Assembly: GCA_937936785.1 (NCBI GenBank)
Contig: CALDDQ010000002.1
Location: 1 to 61,191 of the forward strand
DNA: 61,191 bases
From: an uncultured Endomicrobiia bacterium
GTDB taxonomy: Bacteria; Elusimicrobiota; Endomicrobiia; DTEH01
Reading direction: 5' to 3'
This document shows, piece by piece, positions 1-6,459 of the stretch. The translations under genes were made by a program, and so were the position numbers. The notes under the pieces are model-generated. The model ran no database searches. It was not told the origin of the DNA and worked only from the letters and a program-made list of their open reading frames with translations. Each line of letters opens with the position of its first letter. The stretch's first letter is position 1.

Positions 1-425
1 TCGCTATCGTGTCTTTTGATTGGGGCTTTGTCTTTTCCGGCAAGCGAACGCAGAACTTGATAATCTTTGACGTTCGGCTTTATCTCGTGCCTTTTATATT
101 TTTCCAGTAATTCAGCAATAATCCTTGTTTGTTCCGATTTGAGTGGACCTTCAACATTTCTTTTTACTTCAAATGAAAGTGTAGCAATGTTTATGGCTAA
201 AGTTTCAAGCATATTGCCAAGCGAACTATCAAGCGAGCGGACGAGAGCGGTGTAATATTGAATTTCTTTCCCCAATGCCTCAATAAAAACATTGTGGATT
301 TTCATATTGATAGTCCCTTCGGGATTATCAACTTCGCCTTCATGCCTTGCTTTAAATCCTTGCGCGTATGACTCAACGGCAGTATGAACCAACGTTTTGA
401 TTGTCTTTTTGTCTGTTGATTTCAT
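1..425 (-). CDS. Partial hypothetical protein of a restriction-modification island
   Basis: The reading frame starts at an ATG (425-423, - strand) preceded by a GGGAGAG ribosome-binding site and stays open to the window edge, so at least 141 codons are present and the carboxyl end is missing. The protein begins MKSTDKKTIKTLVHTAVESY and is charged and mostly helical in appearance. I see no catalytic motif in the visible part. It lies 13 bases downstream of the methyltransferase fragment and on the same strand, so it is probably co-transcribed with it. By position it could be the restriction endonuclease or another partner, but I do not recognise the family. Composition is less AT-rich than the genes after position 1871, which suggests transfer. 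Confidence 0.6.
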   Translation of the reverse strand, partial: MKSTDKKTIKTLVHTAVESYAQGFKARHEGEVDNPEGTINMKIHNVFIEALGKEIQYYTALVRSLDSSLGNMLETLAINIATLSFEVKRNVEGPLKSEQTRIIAELLEKYKRHEIKPNVKDYQVLRSLAGKDKAPIKRHDS

Positions 426-438
426 AATTTAGCTCTCC

Positions 439-918
439 CTATAAGATTTTTTCATTGGCTTTCTTGCTTTCTATCTTTGAAGCGTCAAAGTAGAATTTTA
501 AAACACCCCGTCCTTCGGACACCCCTCTTTTAGAGGGGAATTCAACCGGCAAACTTCGGAAAATCCGGTCGGTTTTGACATAATAGAGCATCTGCGTTTT
601 CCAGAAGAGAATAACATCCTTTTCATCAGTATAAACCTTTTCATAGATATTGTTGTGAAATGGCGTTGAATTGAAATAGATTGAGCCACTTTCAGTAAAA
701 TATCGGCTAAAAAAAGAATAAAGTTTATCAAAAAGTTCATCTCTGAATGAAGGATATTTTTCTAATGCTTTTTCTATATCGGCTTTCAGGAGTTTCTCAA
801 TCTTGCGGTAGTAATTTGATTTTATTTTCATCAAATTAACAAAACCGCCTGTGCCTTCAATTTTAGTTCCGATAAATACATCATCTAATGCTTTATAAAA
901 TTTTTGTTCTTTAGTCAT
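439..918 (-). CDS. Amino-terminal piece of an adenine-specific DNA methyltransferase (type III/IIG-like)
   Basis: The 159-residue product resembles the start of large restriction-modification methyltransferases. Recognisable stretches are FIGTKIEGTGGFVNLMKIKS near residues 15-34, ELFDKLYSFFSRYFTESGSI near 61-80, and FWKTQMLYYVKTDRIF near 105-120. The frame then stops soon after KKANEKIL. Full-length relatives continue for hundreds of residues with the SAM-binding and (D/N)PPY motifs, and none of these is present here or in the next downstream frame. It is therefore either a truncated remnant or a free-standing amino-terminal domain. A 43-base palindromic element sits in frame within residues 125-140. 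The start overlaps the end of the XRE gene by 8 bases, which suggests a coupled operon. Confidence 0.6.
   Translation of the reverse strand: MTKEQKFYKALDDVFIGTKIEGTGGFVNLMKIKSNYYRKIEKLLKADIEKALEKYPSFRDELFDKLYSFFSRYFTESGSIYFNSTPFHNNIYEKVYTDEKDVILFWKTQMLYYVKTDRIFRSLPVEFPSKRGVSEGRGVLKFYFDASKIESKKANEKIL
501..543. repeat. REP-like double-hairpin palindromic element inside the methyltransferase piece
   Basis: Two adjacent GC-rich hairpins are visible in an AT-rich background: GTCC-TTC-GGAC at 510-520, and a 7-bp stem CCCCTCT-TTT-AGAGGGG at 522-538. The element is read through in frame on the - strand and adds about 14-15 residues (roughly FPSKRGVSEGRGVL) between two stretches that look contiguous in methyltransferase relatives. 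This looks like a small dispersed palindromic repeat that inserted without breaking the frame. Whether it is repeated elsewhere in the genome cannot be seen here; I found no second copy in this window. Confidence 0.6.
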
Positions 919-1171
919 AGTTAAATCTTAATAAAATATCAACGGAAACATCAAGAGATTTGGTCAATCTTTTAAGTGTATCAGTTGAAGGGTTTGTGAT
1001 ACCGCCAGAATCCAGATTTATGACCGTGTTATAGAAAATATCAGCCAATTTAGAAATCTGGTCTTGCGATAAGCCTTTTTGTTTTCTTAACTTATTTAGA
1101 TTTTTTCCTATTTGCCAGCTCTTTCTTAACATTTCTTTACTAAAATAATTATTTATATACGTAGTAATCAT
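911..1171 (-). CDS. XRE-family helix-turn-helix regulator
   Basis: The 86-residue protein carries a Cro/CI-type HTH domain at about residues 20-80. The typical pattern is IGKNLNKLRKQKGLSQDQIS, then a helix ending NTVINLDSGGITNPSTDTL, then LTKSLDVSVDILL. Small XRE proteins like this usually control neighbouring restriction-modification genes by binding near their own promoter. It is the first gene of the - strand set and overlaps the next gene by 8 bases. The ATG at 1171 leaves only a few bases after the predicted -10 box. An alternative ATG at 1132, with the leader GTAAAGAA, would give 73 residues and still contain the whole HTH. The call as a regulator is secure, but the operator is not identified. 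Confidence 0.8.
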   Translation of the reverse strand: MITTYINNYFSKEMLRKSWQIGKNLNKLRKQKGLSQDQISKLADIFYNTVINLDSGGITNPSTDTLKRLTKSLDVSVDILLRFNYD

Positions 1172-1182
1172 AATTTGTAGTT

Positions 1183-1211
1183 ATGATACAAAATTATTTT
1201 GATAATGTAAA
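1183..1211 (-). promoter_or_regulatory. Sigma-70-type promoter of the restriction-modification island operon
   Basis: On the - strand, TTTACA (1211-1206) is followed after exactly 17 bases by TATCAT (1188-1183), a good match to a -35/-10 pair. It lies just upstream of the XRE gene. Transcription would begin a few bases from the ATG at 1171, so translation may be nearly leaderless or may start at the internal ATG at 1132. Confidence 0.5.
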
Positions 1212-1345
1212 GAGAATTTTAAGTAATTTAATTCCAAATTTACGATCACGGGATAGTTGTAGCAAGCAAGTGCATTTTTTTTTCTAAAAATCATTTGCTT
1301 GTTTGCAAAGTAAAATTGATGTTGGACAAAAAAAAGGTGGTATAA

Positions 1346-1447
1346 ATGTTATCTCCAACAATGAATTTTTTGCTTATCAGTTATATAGGAGTAAACACTG
1401 GAAATGATTTTTGTCCAGCAGGGAAACAATTAAAAGTCAATTTTTGA
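1346..1447 (+). CDS. Possible 33-residue peptide
   Basis: A short frame begins at ATG 1346, five bases after AAGGTGG, which is a plausible ribosome-binding site. The peptide starts MLSPTMNFLLISYIGVNTG and ends KQLKVNF. I do not recognise it. It may be a fragment of a decayed gene at the island edge or a chance frame. Only the ribosome-binding site supports it. Confidence 0.2.
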   Translation: MLSPTMNFLLISYIGVNTGNDFCPAGKQLKVNF

Positions 1448-1501
1448 ATTTTTCTTAAGAAAAGGTTCACAGATTTTGTCTAAAATGTTAAAATTGAAAA
1501 C

Positions 1502-1591
1502 TGGCGGAGAGAGAGGGATTTGAACCCCCGGTGACGTTACCGCCACACTGGTTTTCAAGACCAGCTCCATCAACCGCTCGGACATCTCTCC
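1502..1591 (-). tRNA. tRNA-Ser (anticodon UGA)
   Basis: The - strand folds as a class II tRNA. The acceptor stem is GGAGAGA paired with TCTCTCC, followed by discriminator G and an encoded CCA at 1504-1502. The anticodon stem-loop CTGGTCTTGAAAACCAG places TGA at the anticodon. A long variable arm (GTGGCGGTAACGTCAC) precedes the T arm GGGGGTTCAAATCCC. Its 3' end faces the restriction-modification island, and tRNA 3' ends are common integration sites for such islands. Confidence 0.97.
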
Positions 1592-1870
1592 GCAAAAGTT
1601 TGTTTATAAGATTAAGACTAAAAACTAATCAAAAATATTACAATTGCAGTAAAATTTGCATTAAAAATCAAGATTAATGCTTGACAAAAAGTTAGATATG
1701 TAAAAAAATTTTAGTTCAAATAACAAAATTTTATAGTTAAATATACATAATTTTTTAACATTTTGTCAAATATATTTTAGAAAAAAAGTAAGAAACTTTT
1801 TATTGAAAAATTGTATCAAAAATTTATATATATCCACAAAATTTAATTTTCATAATAATTCAAATAAAAA
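1592..1870. other. AT-rich leader region of the bat operon
   Basis: These 279 bases contain no gene. TTGACA occurs at 1681 without a well-spaced -10 box, and several poly-A/T runs are present. The promoter of the DUF58-bat operon probably lies here, but I cannot place it. The moxR gene that normally starts this operon is absent from this stretch. Confidence 0.4.
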
Positions 1871-2749
1871 ATGTTACCACAAGAAATTTTTTCTAAAATT
1901 AAAAAAATTGAGTTTAAAACAAACCGTATTGTTAACGATTTATTTGCAGGACAATATTCAAGCGTTTTTAAAGGTCGAGGAATAGAGTTTGACGAGGTAA
2001 GAGAATACTTTCCCGGAGATGATGTTCGTAGTATTGATTGGAATGTTACTGCGCGTTATGGTAAACCGTTTATAAAAAAATATGTTGAAGAACGGGAACT
2101 TACGATAATGTTATTATTAGACATGAGCGGGTCACAATATTTTGGTAGCAGACAAAAAATAAAAGCAGAAGTTGTAGCTGAAATATCTTCAATATTAGCG
2201 TTATCTGGGTTAAAAAATAATGACAAGATTGGAGCGATAGTTTTTACTGACCAGGTAGAACTTTATATCCCTGCTAAAAAATCACTATCACATGTGTTAA
2301 GGATTATAAGAGAAATTTTATATTATAAACCAAAAAGTAAAAAAACCAATATAAAAAATGTTTTGGAATATTTTTATCATGTGCAAAAAAAGAGGTGTAT
2401 TGCATTTTTATTTTCAGATTTTTTAGACAAAGGATATGAACAAGCATTAAATATAGTTTCAAAAAAGCATGATTTGATTTTAGTTCGTACTATGGATACA
2501 AAAGAAAAAGAAATTAATATTAAAGCATATTTTGAGATAGAAGATGTTGAAAGTGGACAAGTTTATGAAATAAATTTTAACAAAAAAGGTTTTGTTGAAG
2601 AATTTAGAGAAAAGGTTAAAATTCAAATGGATTATTTGAATACATTGACAAAAAAGTTTGATATAGATTTAATAGACATTGATACTGATAAATCATACAT
2701 AGAACCATTATTAAAATTTTTTCGTAAACGAGAGAAACAGTTTAGATAA
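1871..2749 (+). CDS. DUF58 domain protein of the bat operon
   Basis: This 292-residue cytoplasmic protein shows the DUF58 signature GRGIEFDEVREYFPGDDVR at residues 35-53, followed by DWNVTARYGKPFIKKY. It continues into a von Willebrand A-like fold with a metal-site motif DMSGS at 84-88. DUF58 proteins normally pair with a MoxR AAA ATPase and membrane VWA proteins, where they are thought to help assemble or activate envelope protein complexes. It is the first gene of a tight cluster, and the next gene follows after 3 bases. No moxR gene lies upstream. The length is usual for the family and the ATG start is the only sensible one. Confidence 0.9.
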   Translation: MLPQEIFSKIKKIEFKTNRIVNDLFAGQYSSVFKGRGIEFDEVREYFPGDDVRSIDWNVTARYGKPFIKKYVEERELTIMLLLDMSGSQYFGSRQKIKAEVVAEISSILALSGLKNNDKIGAIVFTDQVELYIPAKKSLSHVLRIIREILYYKPKSKKTNIKNVLEYFYHVQKKRCIAFLFSDFLDKGYEQALNIVSKKHDLILVRTMDTKEKEINIKAYFEIEDVESGQVYEINFNKKGFVEEFREKVKIQMDYLNTLTKKFDIDLIDIDTDKSYIEPLLKFFRKREKQFR

Positions 2750-2752
2750 AAA

Positions 2753-3634
2753 ATGATAAAAAAAATATTTTTTATATTATTATTTGTAGAGGAGATATTT
2801 TGTAGTATAAAAACACAAAGTTTTATAGACAAGAAAACAGTTTTTATTGGAGATTATATAAAATATACAATAAATTTTACTTATTTGCAAGAATATATGT
2901 TGATGCCGTATGAAATAAGTTCTAGTAGTGATTCGTTTATTTTGATAAAGAAAGAAGTAAAAAAGTCAAACAAATTATTTTCAAAAAGTGTAGTGGAAAA
3001 AAATGTTTTTTACCTTTTATCAGTAGAACTTGGAAGACATACCATTAATTCTACAGAGATAACTTTTTCTATAAAAAATTCTACTGAAACAAGAAGAATA
3101 ATTTTGCCTGCGCAGGAGATTAATGTTGTATCAATTAAAAAGCCAAATGGATTAAAATATGATGGTGAGATAGCAGATATTTTTGGTCCTGTTGGAGTAA
3201 GAAACATATTTTTATTTTTGGTGATAATTTTGTTGTTGATTGGTTTTATGATATGGTATAATTTGTTTTACAAAAAAACAAAAATTGTTGTTGAACAAAA
3301 ACCTCAGTTAGAAATAGATTACAAATTGGTAGCGTTGAAAAAAATGGATGAGTTATGGAGTAAAGATTATATAGAAAAAGGTTTGATTAAAGAATTTTAT
3401 CTTGAACTTAGTGAGATTGTTCGTTGGTATTTGAGTGTGATATATAAAATTAACGCTCTGGAACTTACTTCCGAAGAATTGTTTTACAAGTTAAAAAGTA
3501 TAGTAGATAAAAAATATAATTTAAAATTAAAAACTTTTTTAGACAATTCAGATTTAGCCAAATTTGCTAAGTATGTCCCAGAAAAAAAACAGTTAGAAGT
3601 TGATTTTAATTTAGCCAAAGAACTTATAGAATAG
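2753..3634 (+). CDS. Membrane protein, BatD/DUF4381-like
   Basis: The 293-residue protein has an amino-terminal hydrophobic signal or anchor (residues 3-17). A beta-rich extracytoplasmic region follows (about 20-150), with a transmembrane segment near 151-173 (FLFLVIILLLIGFMIWYNLF). The helical cytoplasmic tail contains EFYLELSEIVRWYLSVIY and LTSEELFYKL. This layout matches the short proteins found between DUF58 and the VWA genes in aerotolerance operons, whose tail resembles that of BatD and DUF4381 proteins. It probably scaffolds the membrane VWA proteins. Sequence identity to named families is low, so the name reflects architecture and position. Confidence 0.65.
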   Translation: MIKKIFFILLFVEEIFCSIKTQSFIDKKTVFIGDYIKYTINFTYLQEYMLMPYEISSSSDSFILIKKEVKKSNKLFSKSVVEKNVFYLLSVELGRHTINSTEITFSIKNSTETRRIILPAQEINVVSIKKPNGLKYDGEIADIFGPVGVRNIFLFLVIILLLIGFMIWYNLFYKKTKIVVEQKPQLEIDYKLVALKKMDELWSKDYIEKGLIKEFYLELSEIVRWYLSVIYKINALELTSEELFYKLKSIVDKKYNLKLKTFLDNSDLAKFAKYVPEKKQLEVDFNLAKELIE

Positions 3635-3669
3635 GTTTTGCACAATTTTACAAAATAGGATAATTAAAG

Positions 3670-4659
3670 ATGATAACATTTGATAGATGGTATTTATTAT
3701 TAGGGTTAATTTTTTTGCCATATGTATGGTATTTTGAAATTTATGTGAAAAGAGGATTAAAAATAAAATATTCAAATATAGAACCTGTAGTATCTTGTGC
3801 AAATAAAACTTTTAGTTTAAAAAAAATTAGTGCTACAATAAATGTAGTTATTTTAAGTTTACTAATTATTTCTGCAGCAGGACCAAAACAGGGATTGGTT
3901 TCTAAAGAAGAGACAAAAAATGTAGTAGATATAATGTTATGTTTGGACACTTCTACCAGTATGTATGCGTTAGATTTTAACCCGAAAAACAGATTTGATG
4001 TAGCGGTAGAAGCTGCAAAAGAATTTGTTAAGTTACGTAAAAATGACAGGTTTGGACTTGTAGTTTTTAGTGGATTGGCGGTGTTACAATGTCCGTTAAC
4101 AATTGATCGTGATGCAATGATAAAATCCTTAGACAACTCGAGTATCGGTATGATAAAAATAGATGGTACAGCGATAGGTTCTGCTATAATGACTGCTATT
4201 GCTAAGATGAAAGATGTTGTTAGCAAGACAAAAATTATAGTTTTGTTAACTGATGGTATAAACAATATGGGCGAGATAGATCCTATAACAGCAGCAAAAG
4301 CAGCACAATCTTTAGATATTAAAATTTATACAATAGGTTGTGGTGGAGTTGGTGGTAAATCTTTATACATATTAGATGATCCGCTGTGGGGTAAAAGACA
4401 GGTTTATTTACCACAGGATTTAGACGAACCTACTTTGATACAAATAGCAGATATTACTGCTGGGAAATATTTTAATGTTACAAGTAGAGAAAAAATGTTT
4501 GAAGTGTTCAGAGAGATTGATAAAATGGAAAAAACAGAAGTAAAAATGATAGAGTATACTCAATACAAGTATTTTTACCAATATCCATTATTTTTAGGTT
4601 TTATACTTTTTTTAATTAAATTGTTGTTAGAAAAATTATGGTTTGTTAGAATACCATAA
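3670..4659 (+). CDS. batA: BatA-like membrane VWA protein
   Basis: The protein has 329 residues with two amino-terminal transmembrane segments (about 6-22 and 54-70). A von Willebrand A domain follows with the metal-site motif DTSTS at 93-97, the conserved T in IDGTAIGSAI and the D in LLTDGINNMG. A last transmembrane segment lies near 304-321. This is the standard BatA topology. Bat proteins form membrane complexes linked to aerotolerance and envelope stress in Bacteroides and Leptospira. The start follows AGGA, and the gene overlaps only the untranslated lead of batB. The second, very similar gene follows immediately, as in other bat operons. Confidence 0.88.
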   Translation: MITFDRWYLLLGLIFLPYVWYFEIYVKRGLKIKYSNIEPVVSCANKTFSLKKISATINVVILSLLIISAAGPKQGLVSKEETKNVVDIMLCLDTSTSMYALDFNPKNRFDVAVEAAKEFVKLRKNDRFGLVVFSGLAVLQCPLTIDRDAMIKSLDNSSIGMIKIDGTAIGSAIMTAIAKMKDVVSKTKIIVLLTDGINNMGEIDPITAAKAAQSLDIKIYTIGCGGVGGKSLYILDDPLWGKRQVYLPQDLDEPTLIQIADITAGKYFNVTSREKMFEVFREIDKMEKTEVKMIEYTQYKYFYQYPLFLGFILFLIKLLLEKLWFVRIP

Positions 4660-4669
4660 AGGAATTAAA

Positions 4670-5686
4670 ATGAAATTTGCCAATATAGAATATTTGTATT
4701 TACTACCAATTTTAATTGTTATATTTACAATTTTTTTAGTTTTGAGATATAAAAAGTATAATTTTTTGTTAAAAAGATTTATTGATTCTGCAATGTTTGG
4801 GAAAGTAGTGCACAGAGATGTCATAAAAATTTATAAGATTACTGATATAATATTTTTGTTAATATTTTTATTTTTTATTGTGTCATTAAGTGGACCGCAG
4901 TGGGGTTTGGTACCAAAAGAAGTTAAAGTTGTTGGTGCAGATATAATTTTTGCTATAGATGTTTCAAAAAGTATGTTAGTAGAAGATGTTGAACCGAACA
5001 GGTTAGAGTTAGTAAAAAAAATTGTAAGTTTACTTTTGGACAGAGTTGGTGCTAATAGAGTTGGTATTATAACATTTGCAGGAATATCATTTTACCAATG
5101 TCCACTGACTTTGGACATTTCTTCAGCAAAATATTTTTTATCTTTTGTAGACACTGATAGTGTACCATTCCCAGGGACAAAAATTGGTGATTGCATAGCA
5201 GAAGCAATTAGAGTATTTAAACAATATAGTAGAACAACAAAAGTTTTAATAATATTCACTGATGGTGAAGATCATGATTCGTCCGTTAGTGAACAAATTG
5301 ATGAAGCACGTAAAAATGGTGTTATAATTTACACAGTAGGTGTTGGAACCTCACAGGGTAGACCTATTCCTATAAGAAATGATTATGGACAAGTCATTGA
5401 TTACAAAAAAGATAAAAAGGGAAATATAATTACAAGCAGATTGAATGAGAAATTGTTAATAGAAATTGCACGTGCAACTTCAGGAAAATATTTTTCTTTA
5501 TCATATGCAAATCTTTCTATAGTAGATTTTTTAACTAGAGAAATAGGGGAGATAAAAAAAGGAGAATTAAAAAGTAAAATGTATAATATATATATAAACA
5601 GGTACCATTATTTTGTTTATTTGTTAATTATATTATTTTTGACAGAAATTTTTATCCCTAAAGATTGGCTAATAAAAATATTTTAA
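4670..5686 (+). CDS. batB: BatB-like membrane VWA protein
   Basis: I place the start at ATG 4670 (MKFANIEYLYLL), which follows AAAGGA by a normal distance; an in-frame start at 4643 would overlap batA and has no site. The 338-residue product has transmembrane segments near 9-25 and 57-74. Its VWA domain has metal-site motif DVSKS at 97-101, followed by FPGTKIGDCI and FTDGEDHDS. A carboxyl-terminal transmembrane segment lies just before the end. Together with BatA it would give the paired VWA membrane proteins of the operon. The next gene starts 5 bases after the stop. Confidence 0.88.
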   Translation: MKFANIEYLYLLPILIVIFTIFLVLRYKKYNFLLKRFIDSAMFGKVVHRDVIKIYKITDIIFLLIFLFFIVSLSGPQWGLVPKEVKVVGADIIFAIDVSKSMLVEDVEPNRLELVKKIVSLLLDRVGANRVGIITFAGISFYQCPLTLDISSAKYFLSFVDTDSVPFPGTKIGDCIAEAIRVFKQYSRTTKVLIIFTDGEDHDSSVSEQIDEARKNGVIIYTVGVGTSQGRPIPIRNDYGQVIDYKKDKKGNIITSRLNEKLLIEIARATSGKYFSLSYANLSIVDFLTREIGEIKKGELKSKMYNIYINRYHYFVYLLIILFLTEIFIPKDWLIKIF

Positions 5687-5691
5687 TTTTT

Positions 5692-6339
5692 ATGAGAAAT
5701 TTTATAGTTGTTATATTATTACTTTTTTTATTATTAGGACATAATTTACTAGCAAATTTTAATAAGAATATAAATGAAGGCAATAAATATTATAAAAAAC
5801 ATAAGTATGAAGAATCGTTGGAACTATATCGTAAAGCACAGATGCAAAAGCCGGATTCTGCAATAGTAAACTTTAACATAGGGAACAGTTTGTACAAACA
5901 ACAACTTTATGAAGAATCTATCAAAGAATATGAAAAATCGTATAATTTTACAAAAGATAAAAATTTTAAGTCCAATATTTTGCATAACATTGGTAATGCT
6001 TACTATAAGATGAACAACTATGACCAAGCAAAAGATTATTACAAGCGTTCCTTGATAGAAAATCCTAATAACAATGCTGCACGATATAATTTGCAGCAAA
6101 TTTTGTTAAATCCAATTTTGCAACAAGAAAAAAAACAGGATAAAAAACACAAGGATGACAAACAACAACAAAAAAATGATGATAAAAAACAAGAAGAAAA
6201 AAAAGGTTCTCAAGAACAAAAAAAATATATGTCAGAACAAGATGTTCACAGATTAATAGAAATGTTGAATCAAAAAGATAAAAAAGATGTTATTAAAAAA
6301 CAAAAACCGAAGTTGCCTGAAGTAGAAAAAGATTGGTAA
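5692..6339 (+). CDS. batC: BatC-like TPR protein
   Basis: The chosen ATG gives MRNFIVVILLLFLLLGHNLL, a clear signal peptide or anchor; an upstream in-frame TTG overlaps batB and was not used. Two to three tetratricopeptide repeats follow at about residues 22-135 (for example NEGNKYYKKHKYEESLELYR and HNIGNAYYKMNNYDQAKDYY). The tail is extremely Lys/Gln/Asp-rich (about 140-200) and probably disordered. This is the usual BatC form, a periplasmic TPR protein that partners with the VWA proteins. The start lacks a visible Shine-Dalgarno sequence and may rely on re-initiation after batB. Confidence 0.8.
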   Translation: MRNFIVVILLLFLLLGHNLLANFNKNINEGNKYYKKHKYEESLELYRKAQMQKPDSAIVNFNIGNSLYKQQLYEESIKEYEKSYNFTKDKNFKSNILHNIGNAYYKMNNYDQAKDYYKRSLIENPNNNAARYNLQQILLNPILQQEKKQDKKHKDDKQQQKNDDKKQEEKKGSQEQKKYMSEQDVHRLIEMLNQKDKKDVIKKQKPKLPEVEKDW

Positions 6340-6459
6340 AAATATATTTGCAATATGTTAAATAATGTTATGTAAAGAAAAATTTTAGTATATTAAATTG
6401 TAGATATATTTTTTATAAAATAATTTGTTTCCAAGACTAAAAATTGTAAGAATATAAAT

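Larger units (their letters stand above)
1172..1501. other. Gene-poor spacer between the restriction-modification island and tRNA-Ser
   Basis: This 330-base AT-rich stretch contains the island promoter, an imperfect inverted repeat (GCAAGCAAG at 1262-1270 and CTTGTTTGC at 1298-1306, one mismatch, enclosing a run of nine T) and one tiny open frame at 1346-1447. The inverted repeat plus T run could be a weak terminator or a remnant of an integration junction. No copy of the tRNA 3' end is visible as an attachment repeat. Confidence 0.4.

Noticed and set aside
67-255. 62-codon + strand open frame at the window start
   Set aside because: It runs antisense to the - strand partial gene (1-425), which has a ribosome-binding site and coherent composition; the + frame has neither.
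1262-1306. Rho-independent terminator at the inverted repeat
   Set aside because: The arms are AT-rich with a mismatch, the T run is inside the loop rather than after the stem, and no gene ends here; kept only as a note in the spacer entry.
1681-1710. Promoter for the bat operon at TTGACA 1681
   Set aside because: No acceptable -10 box lies at 16-18 bases; the nearest TATGTA is only 10 bases away.
1803-1985. 60-codon + frame before the DUF58 gene
   Set aside because: It overlaps the DUF58 start in another frame, is Lys/Asn-rich by base composition alone and has no ribosome-binding site.
3741-4265. 174-codon - strand frame across batA
   Set aside because: It is the mirror of a well-supported VWA gene; AT-rich coding sequence often leaves long antisense frames. 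No motif or start site.
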